DNA of 64,000 bases from Myxococcales bacterium (lineage in GTDB: Bacteria; Myxococcota_A; Polyangia; Polyangiales; Ga0077539): contig JAEUKI010000052.1 of the NCBI GenBank assembly GCA_016793325.1, positions 124,001-188,000 of the forward strand. Direction: 5' to 3'. Positions within the stretch are counted from its first letter, which is position 1; the number at the start of each line of letters is the position of its first letter. The notes beneath the pieces are model-generated. The model had not been told where the DNA came from, did not search any database, and was given only the letters and a program-made list of their open reading frames with translations. A program made the translations under genes and the position numbers. Positions 37,600-46,384 of the stretch are shown here, in pieces.

Positions 37600-40500
37600 T
37601 TGAGGAACTGCCCCCAGTGCAACGCTGAGTGCCCAGACCAGCACCGGTTTTGTCCGGCGTGTGGGTTTCCGATCGGCGCATTGCGGACGACCGTCGGCGA
37701 TCCGTTGATCGGACGAAAGCTCGGCGGCGCGTACGTTGTTCTCGAGCACGTCGGCTCGGGCGGGATGGGCAAGGTCTATCGCGGCGAACAAGTCGCGCTC
37801 GGCAAGACCGTCGCTGTGAAGGTCATCCACCAGCACCTCATCGCCGACGAAAACGCCACGGCGCGGTTCTACACAGAGGCCCGCGCTAGCTCGCGGTTGA
37901 ACCACCCGAACTCTGTGAGCGTGATCGATTTCGGTCGCACCGACGAGGGGCTGCTCTACCTCGTGATGGAGTTTCTGCGCGGCAAGGACCTCTCGCACAT
38001 CTTGTGGGAAGAGGGGCCGCTTCCCGTCGCGCGCGCGGTCGACATCGTCCGCCAGGTCCTCGCGGCGCTCGCCGAGGCGCACGACCTCGGGATCATTCAC
38101 CGCGACATCAAGCCCGAAAACGTGATCATCGAGCGCCTTCGCACCGGCGGAGACTCGGTGAAGGTCGTCGACTTCGGCCTCGCGAAGGTCCGCGCCGACG
38201 TCGCCCCGTCCGTGACGATGCCGGGCATTGTGTGCGGGACGCCCGACTACATGGCGCCCGAACAAGGCCGCGGCGATCCGCCGGACACGCGCAGCGATCT
38301 CTACGCGACGGGCGTGATGCTCTATCAAGTGCTCACGGGGCGGCTGCCGTACGAAGCAGATTCGCCGACGCAGGTCGTGCTCCTGCACATGACCGATCCC
38401 ATCCCCGATCCGCGCGCGATCAACCCGACGATCCCCGAGTCGGTCGCGAAGGTGATCTTTCGCGCGATGGAGAAGGACGCGGCCAAGCGCTACCAGTCGG
38501 CGCTCGAGTTCGCCGAGGCGCTGCAGCACGCGCTGCGAGAGAGCGCGCCGCCGCCCAATCCGCGAGAGACGATCGAGGCGATCGCGTGCCCGAGCTGCGG
38601 CGTTCCGCTGCCGAAGGGCTCGAAGTTTTGCAGCGAGTGCGGCTATCGCATGACGATCGGCGACGGGCTTCGAAGCGCGTCCCCGGCGGCGCCGAGGCAG
38701 TCGATCGCCCCGTCGCAGCCACCGAAGACCGAGACGATCGCGCGCTTCGTCGGACGCGAACACGAGCTCGCGGTGCTCGACCAGGCACGGACCCGCGCGA
38801 CCCAAGGCAAGCTCGTGCCCGCGCGCGTCACGGGCGAGACGGGCATCGGAAAGGGGCGCGTCGTTCGCGAATTCGCGCAGCGCGCCGCGGCGAAGGGCGA
38901 CCTCGTGATCTTCGCGGGCCCCGACCCGTCGTGGGCGGGCGTCGCGTGGGTTCCGATTCGACAGATCGTTCGTGAGGCGCTCGGGCTCGAGGCAAGCGCG
39001 AATCCGCTCGAGTGGCTCTCGAAGCAGACGGGCGCCAAGGACGTCGACGCCGCGGTGCGCGCGGGATTCGTCGAGCTCTACGGCGAAGGAGCCGCGCAGC
39101 TCGACGGACGCGCGCGTCGACAGGCCGTCGCTCACGCGATGGCGTACGCGCTTCGCGCCGCGGCGCAGCGGGCGCGCTCGGGTCTCTGCCTCGTCGTCGT
39201 CGAGCAGCTTCATCGCATCGACACTGCGTCGGGCGCGGTGCTCGCGCTCGTGACCAACATGGCGTTCGACGCGCCGGTGCTCTTGCTCGGAACGCACCTT
39301 CCCCGCGTCGAGCCCCGCTGGCGCGACGGCGAAGTGCTCGTCCTCTCGGGGCTCACGCCCGCGCAAGCGCAAGCGCTCGCCGAGTCGTTGCTCGGCGATT
39401 GGTACTCGCCGCCGACGTTCGAGGGCGCCTCGATCGTCCCGATGCTCGTCGATCAGACGTCTCGTTGGCTCTTCGAGGGCGGCGGCCAGTCAGCGTCGCG
39501 GGTGGTCGACGTCGTGGCGTCGCGCTTCGATCGCTTGCCGCCCGTCGCGCGAAAGGTGCTCCAAGCGCTCGCGCTCGTCGGCGAAGCGTCGCCCGCGCGG
39601 CTCGAGTTCATCATCGGCGAGTCGGTCGACGAGCAGACGTGGCGATCGCTGATCTCGCGCTGGTGGATCGTCGACAACAAGGGGACGCTCTCGATCTCGC
39701 ACGAGCTCGTGCGCGACGTCGTCGAGAGCGCGACGAGCGCCGCGGTTCGCGCGGACATCGCTCGACGCGTGCTCGACGAAGACACCCAGCTCGCGCTCGA
39801 AGTGCGCGCGTTGCTCGCCGCGCAAGCGGACGAAGCCGCGCAAGCGCTGCTCCTGCTCGAGACCGTCGCGGACCGAGCCAACGCGCGAGGCGACGAGCTC
39901 GGCGCGGTGCTCGCGCTGCGTCGCGGCCTCGAACGATCCCGCCGAGAGCTGCACCGCGGAGAAATCGACGACCCCGAACGCGCGATGACCATCTTCGCGC
40001 GCAAGCTCGGCGACGCCCTCGCGCGCGCAGGCGAAGTGGCCGAGGCCGAGGGCGTGTTGCGCGAGGCCCTCGAGCTCGCGCCGCGAGGAAGCCAAGACGC
40101 GATTCGCCTGCAGCTCGTCCTCGCCCGAGCGCTCTTCGGTCGCGGTCGCGTCGCCGAGGCCACGCGCGTCGCCGACGACGCGCTCCGCGTGGCGCGCAAG
40201 CTCAACGCGCACGTGCTCACCGCCGAGCTCTGCCAGCTCCGCGCTGATTTCGATTCGAACCAAGGAGCTCCGGTCGAAGCCATCGCCCAGCTCCGCGCCG
40301 CGGACGCCGCGCTCGAAGAGCTCGAGCGAAGCTCCCACGACCCTCGAAGCGTCGCTCGTCAACGCATCGAAGTGTGGCTGCGGCTGTCGAAAGCGCTCGT
40401 AGCCGCGGGGCAAAACAGCGCCGCCGAGGGGCCGCTCACGGAGGCGACCGCCGCGGCTCACCGCGCCGGGCTCTTCTCGGACCTGGCGCGATGCGAGGCC

Positions 40501-40671
40501 GCGCGCGGCGAAATCGCCGCAAAACAGCGCGATTTCGACGCGGCCGAGAGCCTCTTTCGCCGCGCCGAGCAGACCGCGATGGACTGCGGCGACATCGCGG
40601 CCGCTCAACAATATCGGGCCGCCGGTGACCAAGCTCGCAAACGCGAGCCCGCGGCTGCCGGCCAGCCTTGA
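37600..40671 (+). CDS. Zinc-ribbon Ser/Thr protein kinase fused to an AAA-type ATPase and TPRs
   Basis: 1023 residues. Only TTG 37600 is available after the in-frame stop at 37579. An N-terminal zinc ribbon (C4, C7, C18, C21) leads into a Hanks-type kinase: GSGGMG 52-57, Lys74 (VAVK), HRDIKPEN 167-174, DFG 191-193, APE near 219. A second zinc ribbon (C330, C333, C344, C347) separates it from an AAA_16-like ATPase (FVGREHELAVLDQARTRA). That ATPase's Walker A is GETGIGKG, with Gly419 where Ser/Thr is expected. The C-terminal ~350 residues are TPR-like. This is the myxobacterial kinase-ATPase-TPR regulator type; no membrane segment is seen. Probably a cytosolic signalling hub. Confidence 0.9.
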   Translation: MRNCPQCNAECPDQHRFCPACGFPIGALRTTVGDPLIGRKLGGAYVVLEHVGSGGMGKVYRGEQVALGKTVAVKVIHQHLIADENATARFYTEARASSRLNHPNSVSVIDFGRTDEGLLYLVMEFLRGKDLSHILWEEGPLPVARAVDIVRQVLAALAEAHDLGIIHRDIKPENVIIERLRTGGDSVKVVDFGLAKVRADVAPSVTMPGIVCGTPDYMAPEQGRGDPPDTRSDLYATGVMLYQVLTGRLPYEADSPTQVVLLHMTDPIPDPRAINPTIPESVAKVIFRAMEKDAAKRYQSALEFAEALQHALRESAPPPNPRETIEAIACPSCGVPLPKGSKFCSECGYRMTIGDGLRSASPAAPRQSIAPSQPPKTETIARFVGREHELAVLDQARTRATQGKLVPARVTGETGIGKGRVVREFAQRAAAKGDLVIFAGPDPSWAGVAWVPIRQIVREALGLEASANPLEWLSKQTGAKDVDAAVRAGFVELYGEGAAQLDGRARRQAVAHAMAYALRAAAQRARSGLCLVVVEQLHRIDTASGAVLALVTNMAFDAPVLLLGTHLPRVEPRWRDGEVLVLSGLTPAQAQALAESLLGDWYSPPTFEGASIVPMLVDQTSRWLFEGGGQSASRVVDVVASRFDRLPPVARKVLQALALVGEASPARLEFIIGESVDEQTWRSLISRWWIVDNKGTLSISHELVRDVVESATSAAVRADIARRVLDEDTQLALEVRALLAAQADEAAQALLLLETVADRANARGDELGAVLALRRGLERSRRELHRGEIDDPERAMTIFARKLGDALARAGEVAEAEGVLREALELAPRGSQDAIRLQLVLARALFGRGRVAEATRVADDALRVARKLNAHVLTAELCQLRADFDSNQGAPVEAIAQLRAADAALEELERSSHDPRSVARQRIEVWLRLSKALVAAGQNSAAEGPLTEATAAAHRAGLFSDLARCEAARGEIAAKQRDFDAAESLFRRAEQTAMDCGDIAAAQQYRAAGDQARKREPAAAGQP

Positions 40672-40744
40672 CGCAGGGGCGAGGGTCGGGTAACCCTCCG
40701 CGCCCCGTAACTGTCACAGTTTCGTTGTCTCAGGAGTCCCACTC

Positions 40745-41014
40745 GTGGCCAATCATTCGTCTGCCGACAAGCGCAACCGCCAGCGCATCAAGCGCACGCT
40801 CCGTAACCGCAGCGCGAAGACCGCCGTTCGCGGCGTCGTGAAGCAGGTGCGCGCGGCCCTCGCCAACGGCGACAAGAACGCAGCATCGACCGCTCTCGCC
40901 ACCGCCACGTCGGCTCTCGACTCGGCCGTGACCAAGGGCGTGATGCACCGCAAGACCGCTTCGCGCTCGATCTCGCGCCTCACGAAGGCCGTCGAAGCCG
41001 CCAAGAAGGCCTGA
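40745..41014 (+). CDS. rpsT: 30S ribosomal protein S20
   Basis: 89 residues, Ala/Lys/Arg-rich and entirely helical: ANHSSADKRNRQRIKRTLRN, then GVMHRKTASRSISRLTKAVE and a lysine end. The hallmark SADKRxRQ and HRKTASR blocks are present. Starts with GTG 40745; a 5' leader of ~70 bases separates it from the kinase gene. Confidence 0.95.
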   Translation: MANHSSADKRNRQRIKRTLRNRSAKTAVRGVVKQVRAALANGDKNAASTALATATSALDSAVTKGVMHRKTASRSISRLTKAVEAAKKA

Positions 41015-41058
41015 GCTCCCGCGCACTGCGGAGCCGCTGTCGGGGTTCTCGTCGAGGG

Positions 41059-42132
41059 CTATCTCGTCACGAGCGCTGCGCGTGTCGCGTAGAGCTCGAC
41101 GACGTACCACGCTGCCTCCGTCGCTCCGCGGCGATCCGATCGCGCGACGCGCGTGCTCGGCACGACGGCGATCGCGACGGAGTCGAGCGTGGGCTCGTAG
41201 CGAATTCGGCGGTGCGCTGCGCTCTGTTCGAGCCGATCGAACGCTGCTTCGAGCGTCGGGGCGGAGGCGATGTTCTCGGCGATTCGCTCGGCGCGAACGC
41301 CGAGCGCCGCGAGTCGTGTGTCCGGCTCGTCGCCGGGCTCGGTGACGTGCGCGACGTCCGCGCGAGAAGCGCGGTCGCGAGCGCGCTCTTCGGCGAGCGC
41401 GAGCAGCAACGGCGCCGGGCGCAGCGCAGCGACGCCCGCGGCCACTCGCCGACGATTGAGCTCGACGAGCCACGTTCGCGCGTCGGTGACCGGCCCCCGC
41501 GGCGGCGCCGCTCGGCCGACGACGACGCTCCCGCTGCTTGCGACCTCGAGGGATTGTTGCGCCCACGGCCGCGGCCCGTCGCCTGCGTCGAGCACGAGCT
41601 GAACACGCCAACGCCCCGGCTCGCCTGCCGGGATCGCTCCGTCGAGCGGGCTTGAAAACGTGTGTCCATTCGGCGACAGCGCGACGAGCTGCGCGCTCTG
41701 CGCTCGGATCGAGCCGAGCTCCGCGGTCGCGACGATCACGGGACGGCCTGCGTTTTCACGGAGCTGCAGCGAAAAGGCCCGAACCGAGCGGGGCGCGACG
41801 ACCGCTGCGCAGAGCTCGCGCTCGCACGCGACGGGCGAGGCGAGGCACACGCGTGGGTCGAGCTGTTGGTCGGCGATCCACGCACGAACGAGCGCGCGGG
41901 CGCCAGCCGGCTGTCCACGCCCGACCCACAAACGAACCGAGGGAGCCGCGAGGCCGTGGCGCTCGGCGAGGTCTCTGAGCCGCGTCGTCGATCGCTCGAC
42001 GAGGGCTGCGCGCGCGACGGGGGTGAGTCTTGTGTCCTCGATGCACGACGGCGCTTGCGCGTGCGCGGCGCTGGCGACGCACGCGCCCACGACGTTCACC
42101 ACGAGCGCGAGCGTGGGTGATAGTGGACGCAC
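41059..42132 (-). CDS. Secreted CAP/SCP-domain protein
   Basis: 357 residues from GTG 42132, with a signal peptide ending ASAAHA-Q. The N-terminal ~190 residues are β-rich with four Cys. Residues ~210-350 are a CAP (SCP/PR-1) domain: WLVELNRRRVAAGVAALRPA, then ADVAHVTEP, GVRAERIAENIASAPTLEAA, and the final DSVAIAVV strand. Bacterial CAP proteins are secreted with varied, mostly unknown roles. Divergent from the outer-membrane protein gene at 42300. Confidence 0.8.
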   Translation of the reverse strand: MRPLSPTLALVVNVVGACVASAAHAQAPSCIEDTRLTPVARAALVERSTTRLRDLAERHGLAAPSVRLWVGRGQPAGARALVRAWIADQQLDPRVCLASPVACERELCAAVVAPRSVRAFSLQLRENAGRPVIVATAELGSIRAQSAQLVALSPNGHTFSSPLDGAIPAGEPGRWRVQLVLDAGDGPRPWAQQSLEVASSGSVVVGRAAPPRGPVTDARTWLVELNRRRVAAGVAALRPAPLLLALAEERARDRASRADVAHVTEPGDEPDTRLAALGVRAERIAENIASAPTLEAAFDRLEQSAAHRRIRYEPTLDSVAIAVVPSTRVARSDRRGATEAAWYVVELYATRAALVTR

Positions 42133-42299
42133 GACGGGAGGACACACCGGCTGTCGCAGGCAGGCGAGTTTTTGCCTCACTTTGTCGCGGCTCAGCGCGA
42201 GGGAACGCGCCGCGATCGCACGGCGAGTTTGCTCGATCGTGCGCGAAAAGCGTAACGTCGGGCATTCATTCAACGCGCGGACTATCGAGGAGTACCCCC

Positions 42300-43271
42300 G
42301 TGACAAAGTGCATTCGCGTTCTCGTGCTGGCTGGCGCCGCGACGCTCGTCGCCCCTTCTGCACTCGCACAGAGCGCCCAAGCCGGCGCACCGGCACCGCA
42401 GCAGACGAGCGCGGACCCGGCGGCGAACAGCACCACGAGCGCCCCGACGGGCACGACCAACGCGATGGGTGACAACGCGCGCCTCAACGCGGCCGCGGCC
42501 AACCCCGACAACCTCCCGGCGAATCACCCCGATCGAATGCTGCTTCGCGACGTCGGCGCGACGTACAGCCTCGGCTGGCGGTTTTGGTACCACGGTGTTC
42601 CGGGCTTCATCGTCGGGCTGTTCGCGAAGGTGCTCGACGGCTGGGGCGGCGGCGGCGGCGTCGTGACCGGCCCCGAGTTCGTGTATCGCAACGGCGCCGT
42701 CGAGATCATGCTCGGGCTGCAGTACGCGGGCTACTACGCGGGCTACGGGCACCTGCACGGGCTCAACGAGCCCGAGGCTGCGGCCGAGCAGATCAAGGTC
42801 GATCTCTGGTCGATCCAAGTCACGTCGCACTTCATGTACGGCATCCGCGCCAATCGCTTCTTCGAGTTTCAGATCGGCGCGGGCATCGGCGCGGGCGGCA
42901 TGGCAGGCACGCTGAATCGATACCAAGCGCATCGCGCGTCGACGCCGTCGGGCTGGGCGGCGTGTGCGTCGGCGACGGGCACTACGATGGCGCCGGGCGG
43001 AATGTCCGCGAACGACTCCGAGCCGTGCAACCAGCGCGTAAACAACCACTTCGCGATGAACGTCGACTCGCAGGGCCGCGGCACCGGCGGCTACGCGGAG
43101 AACAACTGGATCGGGACGGGCGGAGGGTTCGTTCCTCTGCTCATTCCGTGGTTGTCGTTGCCGCACATGGCGTTTCACATCCGCCCGCACCGCAACTTCG
43201 ACTTTCGTCTCGAGGGCGGCTACTCGCTCATCGGCTTCTACGGCGGCGCCACGGCGCACTACGTGTTCTGA
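42300..43271 (+). CDS. Outer-membrane β-barrel-type protein
   Basis: 323 residues from GTG 42300, eight bases after AGGAG. A signal peptide ends SALAQ (cleavage ALA-QS), followed by an Ala/Gln/Thr-rich linker. The rest has alternating amphipathic strands rich in Gly and aromatics (VEIMLGLQYAGYYAGYGHLH, FFEFQIGAGIGAGGMAG, FDFRLEGGYSLIGFYGGATA) and ends with HYVF, the terminal Phe expected of a BAM substrate. Ligand unknown. Last chromosomal gene before the integrated element. Confidence 0.78.
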   Translation: MTKCIRVLVLAGAATLVAPSALAQSAQAGAPAPQQTSADPAANSTTSAPTGTTNAMGDNARLNAAAANPDNLPANHPDRMLLRDVGATYSLGWRFWYHGVPGFIVGLFAKVLDGWGGGGGVVTGPEFVYRNGAVEIMLGLQYAGYYAGYGHLHGLNEPEAAAEQIKVDLWSIQVTSHFMYGIRANRFFEFQIGAGIGAGGMAGTLNRYQAHRASTPSGWAACASATGTTMAPGGMSANDSEPCNQRVNNHFAMNVDSQGRGTGGYAENNWIGTGGGFVPLLIPWLSLPHMAFHIRPHRNFDFRLEGGYSLIGFYGGATAHYVF

Positions 43272-43854
43272 GGCGCGCCGCGATTGTCGTTGGGGCCGAC
43301 AACGCGAAATCCGCAGCGGGGAGCAGGGTTCTGACAACCACACTGTGGCGCTGCGCGCCCGGTTGCGCGGCGCAGCGACAGCGATGTCAGACCTCAGTGT
43401 GAAATCCGCGCGAGGCGCCATCGACACGCCGCCGCGATCTCGCGGTTTCTTCGCAAGATCACGGTGTCACGCGCGCCGCACCCCCTCGCGGCACGATGGT
43501 TGCGAAGCGCTGTACCGGTCGCTTCCCGACCCGGTCTCCCACCGGTGAGGCTGAGAGTGGCGGCTCTCTCCTCACGAAACGGGCGCTTGCTTCGCTTCTC
43601 CTCTTCGGCCTGCGCTTTCTTCGAGCGCTCTCTTTGCCTCGCTTCCTTTGATCGAAGGGCCCTTCGATCCGCTTCGTTAGCCTTCCGTACCTTCGGCTTA
43701 CGATGGATGAGTGTTCGCTTCGTAGCCTGACTTCACCGGTTGTTCTCGTCCAGCCGGTGAATTCGTAATCATAGGCCTTCTCTACCTTCGGTGAAACGCC
43801 CAACGGCGGCTGATGCTTCCCGTAAGGATCCTTCAGCGGCCAGGTGTGTGACAG
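43272..43854. other. 583-bp host segment without a confident gene; many inverted repeats
   Basis: No ORF here has convincing protein character. The plus strand is pyrimidine-rich from about 43560 to 43680 with repeated CTTCG. Inverted repeats are dense: GTGAGG..CCTCAC around 43545-43577, the 20-bp palindrome at 43650-43669, TTCACCGG..CCGGTGAA at about 43732-43761, and the stem 43837-43846 / 43863-43872 that ends inside the attachment core. This could be a structured RNA used as integration target, but I found no tRNA, tmRNA, RNase P or SRP signature. Confidence 0.5.
43650..43669. repeat. Perfect 20-bp palindrome
   Basis: GATCGAAGGGCCCTTCGATC reads identically on both strands. It lies in the gene-free host segment next to the attachment site and could be a hairpin or a dimeric protein-binding site. 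Confidence 0.85.
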
Positions 43855-43873
43855 CAACGTCCCACCTGGCCGT
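43855..43873 (+). repeat. Left attachment site core (attL)
   Basis: CAACGTCCCACCTGGCCGT, identical to the copy at 57033-57051. The flanking bases differ between the copies (G before and G after here; C before and T after at the right), so 19 bp is the exact core. It is in frame with the ORF ending at 44189, which supplies the recombinase C-terminus in the circular form. Confidence 0.9.
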
Positions 43874-43916
43874 GCTCATTCGTGGGCCCTCGTTCGAACC
43901 CGCACGAAACAGGGCC

Positions 43917-44189
43917 ATGACGCACGTGTCGCCCTCCCCGAATCGTCCCGAATCGTCCAATCGTCACCCACCCTCGGACGATTCGCCGGACACTTCGACG
44001 ACGAGCGCGGAGCGTCCCGCCGACGGTGCGTCACGAGCTGCATACCCTCCGCCCGAAGGGAGCACACCGCGCGGCCGTCTCGCGCTCGCGCTCGGGGAGG
44101 CTGTGAGGGGCGGGCTCGAGACGGGCGATGCTTCGCTCGTCGCGCTCGCCGCGCGAGCCCTGGCGGAGCTCGTAGGCGCGAAGGGGTAG
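43917..44189 (+). CDS. Displaced C-terminal segment of the recombinase reading frame, or a separate 90-aa protein
   Basis: The frame is open through the attL core and in phase with the recombinase frame at attR (both read TSHLAV across the core). In the excised circle, residues 1-421 of the recombinase would join this frame and end at 44189. In the integrated state an ATG at 43917 could start a 90-residue protein. It begins with a Ser/Pro/Asp-rich stretch and ends in a helix pair (RLALALGEAVRGGLETGDAS, LVALAARALAELVGAKG) that could be a protein-interaction tail. No motif beyond that. Confidence 0.65.
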   Translation: MTHVSPSPNRPESSNRHPPSDDSPDTSTTSAERPADGASRAAYPPPEGSTPRGRLALALGEAVRGGLETGDASLVALAARALAELVGAKG

Positions 44190-44228
44190 GGGCGCGATCG
44201 ATCGCGCCGGGTGCTGTACGCTCGACGC

Positions 44229-44792
44229 ATGAAACAGCACTTGCCGCTCGCGCTCGCGTTGGTTGTCGGCTGCTCTCGATCGCAGCCGCCCGACGCGAGC
44301 GCGTCAACTCGAGACGCGACGCCCTCCGCGGTCATCGACGCGCACGCGGGCGCTCGCGTCGACGCCGGCCCCGAGCCGTCCGCGGACGCGAGCGTCGACG
44401 CGGCCGTCGTGGATGCTCCGCCGATTGATGAGTCGCAGTTTGCGGCGCTAAACCGCGGAGCGATTGGACGGGGCCGCGGGTTTTGGTGCTACGACGAAAC
44501 GCCCCGCGCGGGCGGCGAGCGCATCTCTATGTGCGACCGAAGCCGTAGTTTCTGCGCAACGCGTCGACGGTCGTCCGTTGACCGCGGCATGGTCGCGACG
44601 GAGTGCGCGAGCACACCGCGTGCGTGGTGCTACACGATGGTGTCGACGGGGTACGGAAGCCTCACGATTCCCGTGTGCGCGAACGAGTCGGCGGGGTACG
44701 CGCAGTGTGTCGCGGCGAGGGCGGCGACGATGGACGGCAACCGTCGTTTCGTTCGGTACCGCAATCTGTCCCGCTGCGAGCTGGTCGAATAG
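44229..44792 (+). CDS. Cys-rich lipoprotein of the element
   Basis: 187 residues. The signal peptide MKQHLPLALALVVGC is a textbook lipobox (VVGC). A disordered Asp/Ala linker follows (RVDAGPEPSADASVDAAVVD), a style common in Polyangia lipoproteins. The mature domain has seven cysteines (FWCYDETP, SMCDRSRSFCATRR, TECASTPRAWCYTM, IPVCANES, AQCVAAR, SRCELVE) likely forming disulfides. Function unknown; a surface protein altering the host envelope is possible. Confidence 0.7.
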   Translation: MKQHLPLALALVVGCSRSQPPDASASTRDATPSAVIDAHAGARVDAGPEPSADASVDAAVVDAPPIDESQFAALNRGAIGRGRGFWCYDETPRAGGERISMCDRSRSFCATRRRSSVDRGMVATECASTPRAWCYTMVSTGYGSLTIPVCANESAGYAQCVAARAATMDGNRRFVRYRNLSRCELVE

Positions 44793-44798
44793 CTCTCG

Positions 44799-45026
44799 CT
44801 ACGGTTCTTCGCCCTTCGCCCCGCGTTCGGTGAGCGCGCGGGCGAGCACGGCCCGGACTATGTCCGAGCGGTTCCAGAGGGGGACCAACCGCCCCGCGTT
44901 GAGGGTGTCAGCCCAAGCGTCGAGCGCTTCGAGCTGCTCTCGTTCGAGAAGCACGTAAAGCGCCCCGCTGCGATCGCGCTTCGGCTTCGCGGACTTCGAG
45001 GGCTTCCCTGTCTTCGAGGTGGCCAT
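44799..45026 (-). CDS. Ribbon-helix-helix (CopG-like) regulator
   Basis: 75 residues: a Lys-rich N-terminus, then the RHH pattern LYVLLEREQLEALDAWADTL with WNRSDIVRAVLARALTE as the second helix. RHH proteins bind DNA as dimers and usually repress their own promoter. A perfect 12-bp palindrome 57 bases upstream of its start (45083-45094) is a candidate operator. Likely regulator of the element. Confidence 0.7.
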   Translation of the reverse strand: MATSKTGKPSKSAKPKRDRSGALYVLLEREQLEALDAWADTLNAGRLVPLWNRSDIVRAVLARALTERGAKGEEP

Positions 45027-45082
45027 GCGGGGACCATAGCGAATGTCCAGCGATGCCGCATAAAGTCTAGCGGTGACTTGAC

Positions 45083-45094
45083 GTGTCTAGACAC
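45083..45094. promoter_or_regulatory. Perfect palindrome GTGTCTAGACAC, candidate operator
   Basis: It lies in the divergent region of the RHH regulator gene, between a TTGACG hexamer (45079-45084) and TATCCC 17 bases further on. A dimer bound here would cover a plus-strand promoter. A related half, GTCTAG, occurs at 45065-45070. The promoter assignment is weak because the -10 is poor. Confidence 0.5.
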
Positions 45095-45560
45095 AGGCGC
45101 TATCCCTTGCCCTCGACGCTCGCTTTCGTTGCTCCTCTCGCTCTGCGGTTCGCCGGGACTCGGACCGCAGCGCGAGGGGCGCGACGAGCGAGATGGATCG
45201 AGAGCAGCGCACGGGACGACCGCCGACAAGCGCTCGTGCGCTGCTCTCGGACCATGACCGAACCGAGCACACCGAACCGCGCCGCACCCCTCGCCCTTCG
45301 CGCGAGTGACGTCGCACCGTGCGCGGAGGGACAGCGAGCGACGGAGGGGAGGGACGCACACACCGCGCGTTGACCGCGTTCGAGGTCCCCACGTCGGTGC
45401 ATCGGCCCTCGCCGGTGCGTCGACGCGGGAGCCACGAAAGGCACCCGGAACGAACGCGCGAGCGATGGGGCTCGACGCGAGCGAGGGCGCACGGCTCGAC
45501 GGAGCGGTGCGCGACACGGGAATCGTGCGCCCGATGGGCGCGCAACGACGAGGTGTTGTG
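45095..45560. other. 466-bp stretch without a confident gene
   Basis: Between the operator and the gene at 45561 only Arg-rich overlapping ORFs occur. One (GTG 45319 to 45561) ends with TGA overlapping the next ATG, which might mean a small coupled protein, but its composition looks like an out-of-frame reading. The stretch may be a long leader. Confidence 0.4.
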
Positions 45561-46205
45561 ATGGGTATCGACGCGCGTGCGAAGGCTTGGATGGGCGAGG
45601 TTGAGGGGTTCATCATCGAGGAAGACAGCGCGCCGCTTGCGCTCGCGTTCCTGCACTTGCGCAGCGCGTTCAGTGTCGCGCCCGTCGATCGCGCGTGCGC
45701 TCGCTACTTCATCGAAGCGCTCGAAGCCTTCCGCGCAGAGCTCCCGGCCAACGAGCTTGGCGCACGCGTGGGCGATGCGGTCGAAGTTCACATCCGCGAA
45801 GGGCGCGCGATCCTTCGCGAACTGCGGCACGAATGGGCGCTCGCCATCGTGCGCGAGCACAACTTGCTTCGCAACGCGAACCATTACGAAGCGACCGGCG
45901 TGTTTCTCTGGGCAGGCAAGCCCGCGGGTTTGATGCCGGTCGTGTGGCCCAAGGGCGTCGAGGTACCCGAGGGCGCACGAGCGCTTTTGATCGCAGCAAA
46001 CAGCGACGAGGCGCCCGTGGTCGTGATCGAGAACGCGGATGGATCGGTCACCGCTCGGGACGGCGCGCGGTCGATCGCGTTGGGCGATGGCGTGCTCGCG
46101 CGAGAGACCGCGGCGGAGTCGGCGCGCTTCGATGTGCACGGCGTTGGCGAGGTGCTCGCGCGAGACGTGGCAGAGCGCGAGCTCTCGCGGTGGTCGCGGT
46201 CGTGA
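45561..46205 (+). CDS. Hypothetical element protein, 214 aa
   Basis: Not recognised. ATG 45561 follows GAGGTG by a short space; an in-frame ATG further upstream (MGLDASEG) would add 32 residues. N-terminal half is helical (PLALAFLHLRSAFSVAPVDR, RAILRELRHEWALAIVREHN), the C-terminal half strand-rich (RALLIAANSDEAPVVVIENA). Soluble. Stands alone before a 180-bp intergenic region. Confidence 0.6.
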   Translation: MGIDARAKAWMGEVEGFIIEEDSAPLALAFLHLRSAFSVAPVDRACARYFIEALEAFRAELPANELGARVGDAVEVHIREGRAILRELRHEWALAIVREHNLLRNANHYEATGVFLWAGKPAGLMPVVWPKGVEVPEGARALLIAANSDEAPVVVIENADGSVTARDGARSIALGDGVLARETAAESARFDVHGVGEVLARDVAERELSRWSRS

Positions 46206-46305
46206 GCGCGCGGCGGACGACGCTAGCTGATAGCTCCGGGGCAAGGTGCGGTGTTCGTTTTCTGAGCACGCGTTTTGCCATGCAAATCATGCAGCGAATC
46301 CGCTT

Positions 46306-46329
46306 AGCCGGATACCCCCCCATCCGGCT
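46306..46329. promoter_or_regulatory. Hairpin in the leader of the small-gene operon
   Basis: AGCCGGAT (46306-46313) and ATCCGGCT (46322-46329) are reverse complements around a C-rich loop. It lies in a lower-GC intergenic region (46206-46384) that also has TGCAAATCATGCA at 46281-46293, upstream of a run of six short, mostly overlapping genes. It may be an operator or leader structure for that run. Confidence 0.45.
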
Positions 46330-46384
46330 TAACGAGCGCCCCGAACGCTCGCGTTGCTCGAAAAACCTAAGCAGGATTGTCGAC

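Noticed and set aside
43459..43857. 132-codon minus-strand ORF next to attL
   Set aside because: It starts at a TTG within the attachment core, is very Lys/Arg-rich because the strand is purine-rich, and several frames look similarly open; no protein motif is visible.
43480..43900. tmRNA or tRNA gene as the integration target
   Set aside because: GTTCGAACC at 43891-43899 resembles a T-loop, but the flanking stems do not pair on either strand, and no tag-peptide frame ending in LAA/VAA or 5' tmRNA signature was found.
45083..45373. GTG-started 96-codon ORF beginning in the operator palindrome
   Set aside because: Composition is Arg/Ala-rich without structure, and the start overlaps the putative promoter spacer, making it an unlikely gene.
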